Shown here piece by piece: positions 49,160 to 57,427 of a DNA stretch of 64,000 bases. Below the pieces are notes generated by a model. The model saw only the letters and a program-made list of their open reading frames with translations. It was not told the DNA's origin and ran no database searches. This DNA comes from DATKKG01 sp035543015 (GTDB lineage Archaea > Thermoproteota > Nitrososphaeria > Conexivisphaerales > DTJL01). Location: contig DATKKG010000061.1 of the NCBI GenBank assembly GCA_035543015.1, forward strand, positions 1 to 64,000, read 5' to 3'. Numbering within the stretch: position 1 is the first letter of the stretch; each line of letters starts with the position of its first letter. Made by a program: the position numbers and the translations under genes.

Positions 49160-49899
49160 TGCAGGAACAGTGCCTTCGCCCACTTGACCGACATCTCGTC
49201 TGAGGCCCTGAAACCGCGATAGTCCATCTTGCCATCCGTGTTCGAGAATCCTAAGGCGGCGAGCTCCTTGTCAGAGAGGCATATCAGGACGTCCACGCTC
49301 TTCAGGAGCCTCTCTTCGAACAGCCCTTTGTTTATGGCCCTGCTGAAAGAAGCATCGGTCATACGCTCCAGGGCGTCCCTGGGCGGGGCGACCCCCGTTG
49401 GAAGGATGAGCCTGAACTCAACACCCCTGTCCAGCGCCTCCTCGAGCCTGGGGATGGTGCTCACCAGCACCTGGTCGGAAAGGATCCAGATGTGCTTCTC
49501 GGCCTTCTGAATCATGTTCTCGACGTTGGAGAAGGCGACCATGACGTCGTCTATCATTTCGCAGCCGCTCAGCGAGGCGAGGCCGTAGGAGAACTCCCTG
49601 GGCAGCCTCGAAAGCGTGTGGGTGAGGAAGTAGTCGCGGTGCCTGGAGAGGAAGTCCAGGCCGGCGAGGAGGTTCATGGTCGCCTCGCCGTACGGTGTCA
49701 GGCGGAAGGTTCCGTCGGGATCCTTCACGATGAGCCTGGCCTCGGAAAGCCTCGAAAGGTTCCGGGCGGCCTCCTGAACGGTGAACCCGAGCCCCTTGGA
49801 CAGATGAGAGAGCCGCATGGGCTTCTTCTTCAGCTCCAGTAGCATGTTCAGCCTGTCCTCGCCCGCGAGCTCGAAGAGGGAATCGTGCAGAGCTCCCAA
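49108..49899 (-). CDS. FilR1/TrmB-like winged-helix regulator (paralogue 2)
   Basis: The same architecture as 46825-47616: winged helix (LAGEDRLNMLLELKKKPMRLSHLSKGLGFTVQEAARNLSRL) and FilR1-like domain (FLSRHRDYFLTHTLSRLPREFSYGLASL ... GFRASDEMSVKWAKALFLHYW). The frame is open to 50037. I choose the TTG at 49899 because a TATA-like ATTAAAAGG lies at about 49940 and a GGTGG precedes the codon; it also gives 263 residues like its paralogue. Alternatives are ATG at 49965 or 50037. It is divergent from two flavodoxin-fold reductases. Confidence 0.75.
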   Translation of the reverse strand: MGALHDSLFELAGEDRLNMLLELKKKPMRLSHLSKGLGFTVQEAARNLSRLSEARLIVKDPDGTFRLTPYGEATMNLLAGLDFLSRHRDYFLTHTLSRLPREFSYGLASLSGCEMIDDVMVAFSNVENMIQKAEKHIWILSDQVLVSTIPRLEEALDRGVEFRLILPTGVAPPRDALERMTDASFSRAINKGLFEERLLKSVDVLICLSDKELAALGFSNTDGKMDYRGFRASDEMSVKWAKALFLHYWSSSTRATPEYVPLS

Positions 49900-50027
49900 A
49901 CTCTGTCCACCTTCCGAGACTACGCACGGCCGCCTTTTAATTGATGCTGAATGCTGAGATTTCATAGGAGCTGCTGAGGACGGTTTATCCCCGTTTCCGG
50001 CCCTCTCCTTGCCAGAGGAACGGAAAG

Positions 50028-50600
50028 ATGAGGGCACTTGTGTTGAACGGCTCCGAGGCCGAGGGGAGCGTCGTTGACGGGATCTCCGACTACCTCGTAG
50101 ACTTCCTTAGGATCAAAGGGCATGACGCGGACGTCATGGCCCTTCGAGACGAGCGCATCGCACCCTGCCTGGGCTGCTTCTCCTGCTGGACAAGGACTCC
50201 AGGCCGTTGCATAATCGAGGATGAAGGTGCGACCCTGCCGAGGAGGGTGATGGGGAGCGAAATCCTCTTCCTGTTGACCCCTGTGACGTTCGGCACGTTC
50301 TCCTACCAGCTGAAGAAGGCCGTCGACAGGTACGCATGCCCACTCCTCCTGCCCTTCTTCGCGAAGGTGGACGGGGAGACTCACCATGCGGCAAGGTATG
50401 CGCAGTATCCGAAAGTGGTCGCCATAGGGGTCCTCCCAAGCAAGGACGAGGGAAGCGAAGCTCTGTTCTCGGCGCTGGTGGACAGGAATGCGATCAACAT
50501 GCACACAGAGGCCATCTCAGTGATAGTGTACTCGGACGAGACCTCAGATTCGATTAAGGAGAAACTCAGGTCGGCTCTGACGAGGGTGGGAGCTTGGTGA
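50028..50600 (+). CDS. Flavodoxin-fold NAD(P)H:FMN reductase-like protein
   Basis: The 190-residue protein fits the NADPH-dependent FMN reductase/flavodoxin family: ALVLNGSEAEGSVVDGISDYL (phosphate loop), LRDERIAPCLGCFSCWTRTPGRC (the CxGCxxCW...C block of Isf/flavoprotein-like enzymes, which can bind an Fe-S cluster) and LLTPVTFGTFSYQLKKAVDR. The next gene's start overlaps its stop (GTGA). The pair and its divergent regulator suggest a stress- or quinone-reducing system. Confidence 0.8.
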   Translation: MRALVLNGSEAEGSVVDGISDYLVDFLRIKGHDADVMALRDERIAPCLGCFSCWTRTPGRCIIEDEGATLPRRVMGSEILFLLTPVTFGTFSYQLKKAVDRYACPLLLPFFAKVDGETHHAARYAQYPKVVAIGVLPSKDEGSEALFSALVDRNAINMHTEAISVIVYSDETSDSIKEKLRSALTRVGAW

Positions 50601-51307
50601 CGCAGGGCGTTTCTCGGGCGGCTATCCTGGTAGGCAGCATGAGGGGCCGTATCAGCACGTCGGACTCCCTGGGATCCTTCCTGGCGGACAAGCTTGAGGG
50701 GCGCGGGGTGGCCTGCGAGAAGGCGTACCTTGCCCAGTGCCTCGGCTCCGATGAGAAGAGTGCTCTCCTTCTTGGGCTCGTCGACCGGGCCGACCTCGTG
50801 GTGCTGGCGTTTCCCCTTTACGTCGACAGCCTGCCCTCACAAGCGATAAGGGCGCTAGAGCTGATAGCTGAGCATGAGAAGGGTTCCGCCAACCCCAGCG
50901 GGAAGAGCTTCGTCGGCATAGTGAACAGCGGCTTCCCGGAGGCCAGGCAGAACGATTACGCGCTGGCCGTCTGCCAGTCGTTCGCTCGGCAGGTGGGCTT
51001 CAGGTGGGCGGGCGGTCTGGCCCTGGGCGGAGGCGGCATGGTGGGAGGAAGGCCTCTAGCCGAAGGAGGAGGAGGGGTCAGGAACCAGAGGGCCGCCCTC
51101 GAAATGGCAGCCGACTCCCTGGCCAGAGGCGAGGTGATTCCAGAGAAAGCGACCTCTCTGATGTCCAAGCTGGGGATCCCCAGGTGGCTGTATCTGTGGA
51201 TGGGGAACCGGAGATGGCATTTCGAAGCCAGAAGCCACGGCGTGTCGGCAGAGTTGCGCGACAGGCCCGCCGAAGTGGACCTGGAGACTAGACAAGCCAC
51301 AAACTAG
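50597..51307 (+). CDS. Flavodoxin-fold NAD(P)H-dependent oxidoreductase
   Basis: A 236-residue protein with the start GTG at 50597 (TTG at 50594 also possible). It has a modified flavodoxin layout: VGSMRGRISTSDSLGSFLADKL at the phosphate-loop position, VVLAFPLYVDSLPSQAIRALEL as the FMN-contact block and a Gly-rich loop (LALGGGGMVGGRPL). The C terminus is longer than in standard flavodoxins. It is coupled to the preceding reductase. Confidence 0.75.
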   Translation: MTQGVSRAAILVGSMRGRISTSDSLGSFLADKLEGRGVACEKAYLAQCLGSDEKSALLLGLVDRADLVVLAFPLYVDSLPSQAIRALELIAEHEKGSANPSGKSFVGIVNSGFPEARQNDYALAVCQSFARQVGFRWAGGLALGGGGMVGGRPLAEGGGGVRNQRAALEMAADSLARGEVIPEKATSLMSKLGIPRWLYLWMGNRRWHFEARSHGVSAELRDRPAEVDLETRQATN

Positions 51308-51349
51308 GGTAGCCTTCCGTGAACATCATTCATATATGCAAAGGAGCAG

Positions 51350-51838
51350 ATGCAAGCCAAGAGGCCAATCATCGATTTGGCGAGTCCAGCACAGGTCTCC
51401 AAGTATGCCGTCGCGTTCGTAGTTGCGGGCGGAGTGATATGGGTGGCCGGCGCGATTCTCTATAGCGTCCAGATCGGTTCCTGTTTCTCGTGCGCTTCTG
51501 CTGTGGTAGGTCCTGGGGTGAACACTTCGACTTTCTCTCCAGCTGCCATCCGCAACCTGGCCTGGGATGGCCTCTACGCCAACCTCTACGTGGCCACGGT
51601 AGGGCTGCTCGCTATCGCCATAGGCCTCAGGGCTTTCAGGCGTGGCGAGACTTGGTCCTGGTATGCGGTAGCGATCTTCGCGGCGAGTGGAATCCTGACC
51701 GCCAAGCTTGACGAGGCGAGCTGGGGAGGCTGGTATACGTTCATCTTCCTCGGCCTCCCGCCACTCCTGGGGCTGACGCCGTCCGCAGGCAGCTTCTTGA
51801 GAAGGGCACCTCGCACGCGGACTCTCAAAGGGGCCTAG
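51350..51838 (+). CDS. Four-TM membrane protein of unknown function
   Basis: The 162-residue protein has about four membrane segments (24-43, 68-95, 100-118, 125-140). A loop after the first holds CFSCAS, and WSWYAVAIFAASGILTAKLDEASWGGWYTFIFLGLPPLLG forms the third and fourth. A TATA-like CATATATGC lies about 20 nt upstream of the ATG. No family is recognised; DUF or DoxX-like proteins are alternatives. Confidence 0.6.
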   Translation: MQAKRPIIDLASPAQVSKYAVAFVVAGGVIWVAGAILYSVQIGSCFSCASAVVGPGVNTSTFSPAAIRNLAWDGLYANLYVATVGLLAIAIGLRAFRRGETWSWYAVAIFAASGILTAKLDEASWGGWYTFIFLGLPPLLGLTPSAGSFLRRAPRTRTLKGA

Positions 51839-51969
51839 TTCTGCCGAACCATCATTCAGACATTGAGCGGCGCCAACCTCTCCCACGATTTCCCGAGAAC
51901 CCCCTGGCAGATGGATAGGATGGCGCTCGAAAAGGTCGGTTCTAGTTACAGCCGTGGGAGGGAGTCTTA

Positions 51970-51981
51970 TATACTAGTATA
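51970..51981. promoter_or_regulatory. Palindromic operator overlapping the vapBC TATA box
   Basis: TATACTAGTATA is a perfect 12-bp palindrome 13-24 nt upstream of the vapB ATG at 51994, overlapping the TATA box (CTTATATA, 51966-51973). VapB antitoxins usually bind such palindromes to repress their own operon. Confidence 0.55.
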
Positions 51982-51993
51982 CCCTTATACCGC

Positions 51994-52212
51994 ATGAGTG
52001 AATTGACGGAATCGACCACCGTGAAGGTGTCAAAGGAGACCGTGAGGAGGCTCGCCGCCCTCCAGCGGAGCCTCCACGCTAGAAGCATGGACGAAACGAT
52101 AGCGATTCTGGTGAGACGGCGGAGGAAGGAGGCGCTCGACGCGGCCTTCGGGAGCGACCCGACGGCTTCGAGGAGCTTCACGGAGGAGGACCGCCTTGAA
52201 GACCGTAGTTGA
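51994..52212 (+). CDS. vapB: VapB-type antitoxin
   Basis: A 72-residue protein with an N-terminal ribbon-helix-helix domain (TTVKVSKETVRRLAALQRSLHARSMDETIAILVRRRRKE) and an acidic C-terminal tail that would bind the toxin. It overlaps the PIN-toxin gene by 17 nt. The ATG lies 25 nt after a TATA box. Confidence 0.9.
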   Translation: MSELTESTTVKVSKETVRRLAALQRSLHARSMDETIAILVRRRRKEALDAAFGSDPTASRSFTEEDRLEDRS

Positions 52213-52606
52213 TTCCTGGGCCTGGGTGGAGCTGTTCAAGGGGAGTGCGGCGGGGAGGAATGCAAAGGAGCGAATTGAAGAAGCAGACGACGCGTTCACT
52301 CCAAGCTTGGTCCTTGCAGAGTTGGCTGGGAAGTACTTGAGAGAAGGAGTCGACCCCGCCGTGACGCGTCGGTGGCTCCAGACGATATCCGAATCCACAG
52401 AGGTAATTGGAATCGACATCGACCTTGCACAGATGTCCGCAAAGGCTTCAATCGAGCTGTACGAAAAAGCGCGATCCGAGGGTATCAGAAGACCCGGCCT
52501 CGGTGATGCGATAGTGTTGGCCACCGCAAGGAGCTGCCAGGCGCTGGTCCTGACTGGTGATCCCCATTTCAAAGGCTTGCCTGAGACCTCGTGGCTCGAG
52601 GGTTGA
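52196..52606 (+). CDS. vapC: VapC-type PIN-domain toxin
   Basis: The 136-residue toxin has the PIN acidic residues Asp6 (VVDSWAW), Glu43 (VLAELAGK), Asp105 (GLGDAIVLATAR) and Asp123 (LTGDPHFK), the full set for RNA cleavage. Its TTG start overlaps vapB by 17 nt, typical for a toxin-antitoxin pair. VapC toxins cleave tRNA or rRNA. Confidence 0.9.
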   Translation: MKTVVDSWAWVELFKGSAAGRNAKERIEEADDAFTPSLVLAELAGKYLREGVDPAVTRRWLQTISESTEVIGIDIDLAQMSAKASIELYEKARSEGIRRPGLGDAIVLATARSCQALVLTGDPHFKGLPETSWLEG

Positions 52607-52681
52607 AGGTCCAAGGGTGTCTTGGCCCTACCCTCAGCCGCTCAAAGTACTCTCAGCGCCCGTATCTGTTCAGCCCATCTT

Positions 52682-52701
52682 CGCGGGCCCAAGCCCACGC
52701 C
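52682..52701 (+). repeat. Diverged copy of the dispersed ~19-bp motif
   Basis: CGCGGGCCCAAGCCCACGCC differs from the consensus (CGCAGGTCCAAGCCCACGCC) at two positions. It lies about 220 nt upstream of the zinc-ribbon membrane gene and 75 nt after vapC. Confidence 0.5.
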
Positions 52702-52768
52702 CAAGAGAGGAAACCCAGGCAGCATGGCGCCCGACCTAGCGTAGCCTCGGAAGTCTGTATCCGTTTCG

Positions 52769-52791
52769 ACCGTAAGGTGGAAGCAAAGATA
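52769..52791 (+). repeat. Direct repeat R2, left copy
   Basis: A 23-bp word beginning ACCGTAAGGTGGAAGC and ending AAAGATA matches 56511-56533 with two differences; weaker similarity extends ~14 bp further left. The two copies flank the ABC-exporter segment. Confidence 0.5.
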
Positions 52792-52900
52792 GTTCTGAGC
52801 TTGTCTCGAAGGGGGTCCAGATTCGCGAAGTGAAGGAAACGCAGAATCCTTAAGAGAGGTTATCCCAACAAATCATTCTCAAAGAAGGAGAGCGCGACAA

Positions 52901-53209
52901 TTGGCTATTGGGATCTATATCGTTATGGGAGCAATCCCAATTGTTATAGTCTTCATAGCATCCGGGCTATTGCTCGGAAGGAGAGGTCGCGGCAGATTAG
53001 TCGAGTGTCCAGAGTGCGGAGCTCAATTCAAACGGCCAGCCTACGCCGAGAAGCCGGTTGGGTTTGGACCAGGGTTGCCAAGCACAGGAGGAGAATTCAC
53101 GTGCCCAAAGTGCAAGTACAGGGCCAATACCTCTAGCTTCAGGTACGTGAACGAAAAGGAGAGCAATCCCAGCGTAGATAGCCCGGCTCAAAGAGGGCGT
53201 TACCCATGA
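52901..53209 (+). CDS. Membrane-anchored zinc-ribbon protein
   Basis: A TTG start leads to a 102-residue protein with one N-terminal membrane segment (residues 3-27) and a zinc ribbon of wide spacing (CPECGAQFKR ... CPKCKYRAN). It overlaps the ABC ATPase gene by 4 nt, so it is likely part of the exporter operon. The function is unknown. Confidence 0.7.
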   Translation: MAIGIYIVMGAIPIVIVFIASGLLLGRRGRGRLVECPECGAQFKRPAYAEKPVGFGPGLPSTGGEFTCPKCKYRANTSSFRYVNEKESNPSVDSPAQRGRYP

Positions 53210-54162
53210 CATCTCCTGCTCCCGCGATTGAAACGGTTGGGCTCACCAAGCGGTTCGGCGACCTTACCGCGGTCGACAGCGTGACCCTCCGCGTCGAGCA
53301 AGGCGAGGTCTTCGGGTTCCTTGGACCCAACGGGGCGGGAAAGACCACGACAATCAGGATGCTCTGCTGCCTGATATCAAAAACCAGCGGAGAAGCGAAG
53401 ATTGCCGGCTATGATGTTGGCAAGGATGCGGATTCACTGAAGATAAGGAAGCTAATCGGGTTGGTACCGGACAACGTGGGCCTCTACGACGACCTGAGCG
53501 CCTACGACAACTTGGACTTTTACGGCAAGCTGTACGACTGCCCGGATGCCCAGCGGAAAGAGAATATCCAGCGATTCCTGACGATGCTGGGCCTCTGGGA
53601 GAAGAGGGACGTCATGGCCGGGACCTACTCCAAGGGGATGAAGCAGAAGCTCGCGATCGCGCGTGCCCTCATACATGAGCCAGAGCTCCTCTTCATGGAC
53701 GAACCCACGGCCAACCTGGACCCGGAGTCCGCCAAGACGGTCAGGGATTTCATCCTCGAGCTGAAGAAAGAGAAGAGGACCATCTTCCTCAACACGCACA
53801 ACCTGGACGAAGCCCAGAGGATATGCGACAGGATTGGAATCCTGAACACCAAGCTCATCGCGACGGGCACTCCGCGGGAGCTCGAGAGGGCGCTGAGCAG
53901 CGGTGGAGGCACCAGAACGACAGTTGTGCTGCTTCAGGAGCAAGCGACGGATGCGATGCTGGCGGGATTGAGACAGCTATCGGGGAACGTCACGACGGAA
54001 GGGAACAAGCTGACGATCGAGCTGAAGGACCCTGAGAAGCAGAACGCCGCCGTCATCGCGGCGATAGCCAAGGCCGGAGGACACATCGAGTCCGTGACAA
54101 TCGCCGGCGCCTCACTTGAAGACGTATACCTGAAGCTGGTGAGGGAAGGAGGGGGGAGTTAG
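53206..54162 (+). CDS. ABC-type exporter ATPase (ABC-2 class)
   Basis: The 318-residue ATPase has Walker A GPNGAGKT (about residue 46-53), Q-loop VPDNVGLYDDLSAYDNL, signature YSKGMKQKL (S-K-G in place of S-G-G), Walker B LLFMDEPT and His switch LNTHN. The final ~100 residues are the DrrA/CcmA-type C-terminal domain. It begins in the preceding gene's stop and is followed 4 nt later by its permease. Confidence 0.92.
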   Translation: MTSPAPAIETVGLTKRFGDLTAVDSVTLRVEQGEVFGFLGPNGAGKTTTIRMLCCLISKTSGEAKIAGYDVGKDADSLKIRKLIGLVPDNVGLYDDLSAYDNLDFYGKLYDCPDAQRKENIQRFLTMLGLWEKRDVMAGTYSKGMKQKLAIARALIHEPELLFMDEPTANLDPESAKTVRDFILELKKEKRTIFLNTHNLDEAQRICDRIGILNTKLIATGTPRELERALSSGGGTRTTVVLLQEQATDAMLAGLRQLSGNVTTEGNKLTIELKDPEKQNAAVIAAIAKAGGHIESVTIAGASLEDVYLKLVREGGGS

Positions 54163-54166
54163 GAGC

Positions 54167-54910
54167 GTGCGGCTCTCCAAGGCCTGGATCATAGCTGCAA
54201 AGGACTTCAAGACTTACCGCAAGAAGAAGAACATCATGTATTCGTTGGTCGCCGTTCCGCTTCTCATCGCCATTCTCATCCCCGCAGTCATAGGCTACAT
54301 CGGCCAGAAGAACACCAGCCGCACCTCCCCTGCCGAGCTGATGGTCCTGTTACCTGCGTTCCTCTTCTTCTACGTCATTCTTGGATCGTATCTATCTACT
54401 CCGATAGCATCGTACACCATCGCTGGCGAAAAGGTCGAGAAGAGCCTCGAGCCGCTCCTCGCGACGCCCACGACCGACAGCGAGATCCTACTCGGAAAGG
54501 GGATAGCTGCCTTCTTTCCGCCTCTAGCCGCGGTGCTGGGAGGATCCGCACTCTTCATGCTTCTCATGGACCTGACCACCAAGGACAAGCTTGGTTACTA
54601 CTACTTCCCGAACTGGAATTCAGCCATCGTTATACTCTTGCTTCTTCCGCTCGCGTTGTTGATGAGCGTACAAATGAACGTAATCGTGTCCTCGAGGGTG
54701 ACCGACATCAGGTCTGGACAACAACTCGGAGCGCTGACGATGATTCCGTTTTTGGGGTTGTATGTCGCCGGGGAGCTCAAACTGATCGACCTCGGAGACA
54801 CCAGCAACCTGCTGATGATCGCCGGAGCCTTGCTCGTGGTGGACGTGGTGCTCTTCTTCGTTTCGAGAGCGACGTTCCGCAGAGAGGAGATACTGACAAA
54901 ATGGAAGTAG
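54167..54910 (+). CDS. ABC-2 type exporter permease
   Basis: The 247-residue membrane protein has six segments and the typical ABC-2 layout: AWIIAAKDFKTYRKKKNIMYSLVAVPLLIAILI, EKVEKSLEPLLATPTTDSEILLGKGIAAF (the E-K-x-x-x-x-L-E-x-L coupling motif) and VQMNVIVSSRVTDIRSGQQLGAL. It forms the exporter with the ATPase just upstream. The substrate cannot be inferred. Confidence 0.9.
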   Translation: MRLSKAWIIAAKDFKTYRKKKNIMYSLVAVPLLIAILIPAVIGYIGQKNTSRTSPAELMVLLPAFLFFYVILGSYLSTPIASYTIAGEKVEKSLEPLLATPTTDSEILLGKGIAAFFPPLAAVLGGSALFMLLMDLTTKDKLGYYYFPNWNSAIVILLLLPLALLMSVQMNVIVSSRVTDIRSGQQLGALTMIPFLGLYVAGELKLIDLGDTSNLLMIAGALLVVDVVLFFVSRATFRREEILTKWK

Positions 54911-54987
54911 GCGCCCCAACTTCGAAACCGGTCCAAGATTTGGACGGCGCAAATCTCTTTTATATTCCGTCATCTTTCGCAAGACGC

Positions 54988-55272
54988 ATGGCCAAATCCA
55001 GTTTCGAAGTAGGAGAGAAGGAGAAGCACACGCTTACAGTAGATCTTGACTGGGTAATGAAGAGAATCCTCATCGAGCTGGACGGAGAGAAGCTGGCCGA
55101 TGAATACTACTACTCGCTCGGTGCGAAGACATGGTCTTTCGACGTAGGAAGCTCTGAGGTACACAAGGTCGAAGTCAGACTAGGAATGACTTTGCCCCTA
55201 CTCGCAATTGTAAAGAGAAGGGAAGTGAAGGTGCTCGTGGACGGGAAGCCAGCACGGAGTTCGAGCGCCTGA
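54988..55272 (+). CDS. Small beta-rich protein of unknown function
   Basis: A TATA box (TTTATATT, 54958-54965) lies 25 nt before the ATG at 54988, so I use this start (94 residues) rather than the longer frame from 54901. The protein is Lys/Glu-rich and looks like an all-beta single domain (KHTLTVDLDWVMKRILIELDGEKL; KTWSFDVGSSEVHKVEVRLGM). It has no signal peptide and no family is recognised. Confidence 0.55.
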   Translation: MAKSSFEVGEKEKHTLTVDLDWVMKRILIELDGEKLADEYYYSLGAKTWSFDVGSSEVHKVEVRLGMTLPLLAIVKRREVKVLVDGKPARSSSA

Positions 55273-55315
55273 AACTGAGGATATGGCGCTATGCAGCACT
55301 GATGCGTCGATCTGA

Positions 55316-55349
55316 CTGAAGATGACGAGCATCTCTCAGTCATCTTCAG
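55316..55349. repeat. Perfect 11-bp inverted repeat
   Basis: CTGAAGATGAC (55316-55326) and GTCATCTTCAG (55339-55349), 12-nt loop. It lies 44 nt after a stop codon and before a histidine kinase remnant. It could be a terminator or the end of a lost insertion. Confidence 0.45.
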
Positions 55350-55378
55350 GTTGTTGGAAACAATGGGTTGATTCGATG

Positions 55379-55515
55379 AGGGCACGGGCCTCGGGCTGGC
55401 AATCTGCAAGAGGCTCGCGGAGGCCCGCCACGGCACGATCTCCGTGAAGAGCGAGCTTGGAGAGGGGACAACCTTCGCGCTTACGTTTCCTCTCAGGCGG
55501 TACCCTGCCGGCTAG
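55379..55515 (+). pseudogene. Histidine kinase C-terminal remnant
   Basis: In frame 55379-55515 the encoded segment EGTGLGLAICKRLAEARHG then ISVKSELGEGTTFALTFPL is the G2-box end of a HATPase_c domain of sensor kinases. An in-frame TGA lies 9 nt before it and no upstream kinase domain is found, so only the last ~45 codons survive. It is evidence of decayed regulatory genes in the island. Confidence 0.8.
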
Positions 55516-55910
55516 GAGGCTCTCATGTTGGAGGGTCCTGCGCAGCCACAGGTAGAACTCAAATGCGCGAGAGGAAGAGCCGGAGGCCGCCATCGTCGCA
55601 ACGCGAGCAGTTGAAGGATCACCTCCCGGTCAGACCCTTCCATGACGGCCTATCCCCCCCAACCGTGCCAAAGGGAAGCGGCGATCGACGAAGCGTAAGG
55701 CACTTTGTGAACTCTTGCCCAGGCTGAGATAATCGGAGGAAAGCGACCTGTTGCGCAGTCAATTCTGACATGTCGGATGTGTATCGCTCGGTTGGGCACA
55801 CGACATATGGGCTTCTGCGACATAGAGTTGAGCCATTTCAGAATCGGGAATGACGAGGCTGCTCAGGAGCCCGAAGCTTATATCTCAGCGGCGCCTCAGC
55901 CAGCACCGAG
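55516..55910. other. Non-coding or decayed stretch
   Basis: About 400 nt with only short broken frames. The last part holds a TATA-like GCTTATATC at about 55875-55883 that probably drives the gene at 55911. Confidence 0.4.
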
Positions 55911-56465
55911 ATGTCAGACGAGAGAGATCCCTCCTTCGAGAGAGCTGTGACTCTGCTCATTTCTGCACTGCACATTGAGGGCCCAATGGGGGACCTCGCC
56001 CTAGCTCAGCTCATCCTCCTTGGAGAGAGATGCAGATCCCATGTGGTCTCGTTCCTGGAGGAGGAGCTTTCACTGAGGGAGGATTATAGGAGGCTCTACG
56101 AGGAGCTCGCCAAGAGTGGTGGCGTGGTCTCTCCCGTGGACCGCAAGCTGCTGGCCGAGATGGTAGCCAGGCATGGTTTCGTCGGCGAGGATGGAACCCA
56201 GAAGCAGTTCAACGCCGCCGACGTGGAGCTGCACGGGAAGGAGCTCCTCGGAGGGTACGACTACGCCTACCAGCCTCGCGGCTACATATCAGCAGTCCAG
56301 CGGTGCTGCGACCTCCTGGGCCTGTTGGGCGACCCTGAATCTCTCGATGTCTTGGAGAGGATCGATAGCGCGCTGGGAGACGCGGTCCCTCAGGCCCGCC
56401 AGGCGATCGAGAGGCTGAAGCCGAGCGGCAACCACGCCCAGCAGTCAAGTCCAGCTGGCCGATGA
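55911..56465 (+). CDS. Helical protein of unknown function
   Basis: A 184-residue soluble, mainly helical protein (FERAVTLLISALHIEGPMGDLALAQLILLGERCRSHVVSFLEEELSLR; CCDLLGLLGDPESLDVLERIDSALGDAVPQARQAIERL). The second half resembles a HEAT-like repeat. It starts with ATG 25-30 nt after the TATA-like box. No named family. Confidence 0.6.
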   Translation: MSDERDPSFERAVTLLISALHIEGPMGDLALAQLILLGERCRSHVVSFLEEELSLREDYRRLYEELAKSGGVVSPVDRKLLAEMVARHGFVGEDGTQKQFNAADVELHGKELLGGYDYAYQPRGYISAVQRCCDLLGLLGDPESLDVLERIDSALGDAVPQARQAIERLKPSGNHAQQSSPAGR

Positions 56466-56510
56466 GGACTCCTTGATAGGTCTCGCAGCCCAGGAGCTCT
56501 ATTCGCCTCC

Positions 56511-56533
56511 ACCGTAAGATGAAAGCAAAGATA
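56511..56533 (+). repeat. Direct repeat R2, right copy
   Basis: ACCGTAAGATGAAAGC.. ending AAAGATA, two differences from 52769-52791. It lies between the helical protein gene and the psmA 3' end, at the right edge of the accessory island. Confidence 0.5.
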
Positions 56534-56575
56534 TGTGCCCCATCTCATCCATATGAGAGGAGCATGAGACGCGGT

Positions 56576-57319
56576 CTACTTCGAGGTCTCGGTGGGCTCG
56601 CCGGGCTTGGATACCCTGGCGACGTAGGCGTTGATCTCCTCTTCCGTCAGCTTCCTCATTTCCTTCGTCTTGACTTCCACCACGGCCATCTTGATGTGCT
56701 TCGGCTCGGCCTTGTCCTCCCCGCTCTTGCCGATGCTCTCCACCGCCAGCAGGCAGGCGGCATCCAGGGACATCTTCTTCGAATACTTCTGCTCGAGGAG
56801 CTCGTTCACCTGGTCGCCTCCGCCTCCTATGGCGATGGCGTCGTAGCCGAGATACGTGCCGCTGGGGTCCGTCACGAATATCGACGGGCCGTTCTTGTCG
56901 ACTCCCGCGACGATCAGCGAAACGCCGAAGGGCCTCACGCCAGCGTACTGGGTGAACTGCTGTGCAGCGTCACCGAGGTGGCGAGCTATGGCCTCTACGT
57001 CGATCGGCTCGTCATAGATCAGCCTGTTGTTCTGGGCCTGAACCCTGGCCTGGTCGACCATGACGCGGGCGTCGGGCACGTAGCCCGCGGCCGCTATGCC
57101 TATATGGTCGTCCACCTGGAAGAGCTTCTGGCTCAGATCACCGTTCTGAAGCTTCCTTACGCGTTCTTCTGCACAGAGCACTACGCCTTCCTCGCATTTG
57201 ATCCCAATGGCGAGGGTCCCTCTCCTCACCGTCTCGATGGCATACTCGACCTGATAGAGACGGCCGTCGGGGGAGAATATCGTCAGAGCCCTGTCGTATC
57301 CTGCTGATGGAGCAAACAT
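56576..57319 (-). CDS. psmA: Proteasome alpha subunit
   Basis: The alpha subunit forms the outer rings of the 20S proteasome. Its 247 residues begin with the gate segment MFAPSAGYDRALTIFSPDGRLYQVEYA and contain the alpha-type ETVRRGTLAIGIKCEEG and KNGPSIFVTDPSGTYLGYDA. It lacks the active-site Thr of beta subunits. In many archaea psmA is next to SBDS and the exosome genes; here it is separated by the 46-56 kb island but on the same strand. Confidence 0.97.
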   Translation of the reverse strand: MFAPSAGYDRALTIFSPDGRLYQVEYAIETVRRGTLAIGIKCEEGVVLCAEERVRKLQNGDLSQKLFQVDDHIGIAAAGYVPDARVMVDQARVQAQNNRLIYDEPIDVEAIARHLGDAAQQFTQYAGVRPFGVSLIVAGVDKNGPSIFVTDPSGTYLGYDAIAIGGGGDQVNELLEQKYSKKMSLDAACLLAVESIGKSGEDKAEPKHIKMAVVEVKTKEMRKLTEEEINAYVARVSKPGEPTETSK

Positions 57320-57427
57320 TACGAATACTCACCGACTTACTCTGGCTAGAAAATCGGGTCTTTTTAACTCTTTTTGGAATTAGCGACCAAGCGTTTAAGA
57401 CCTCCTAAAGTCACTCCAGAATGAACC

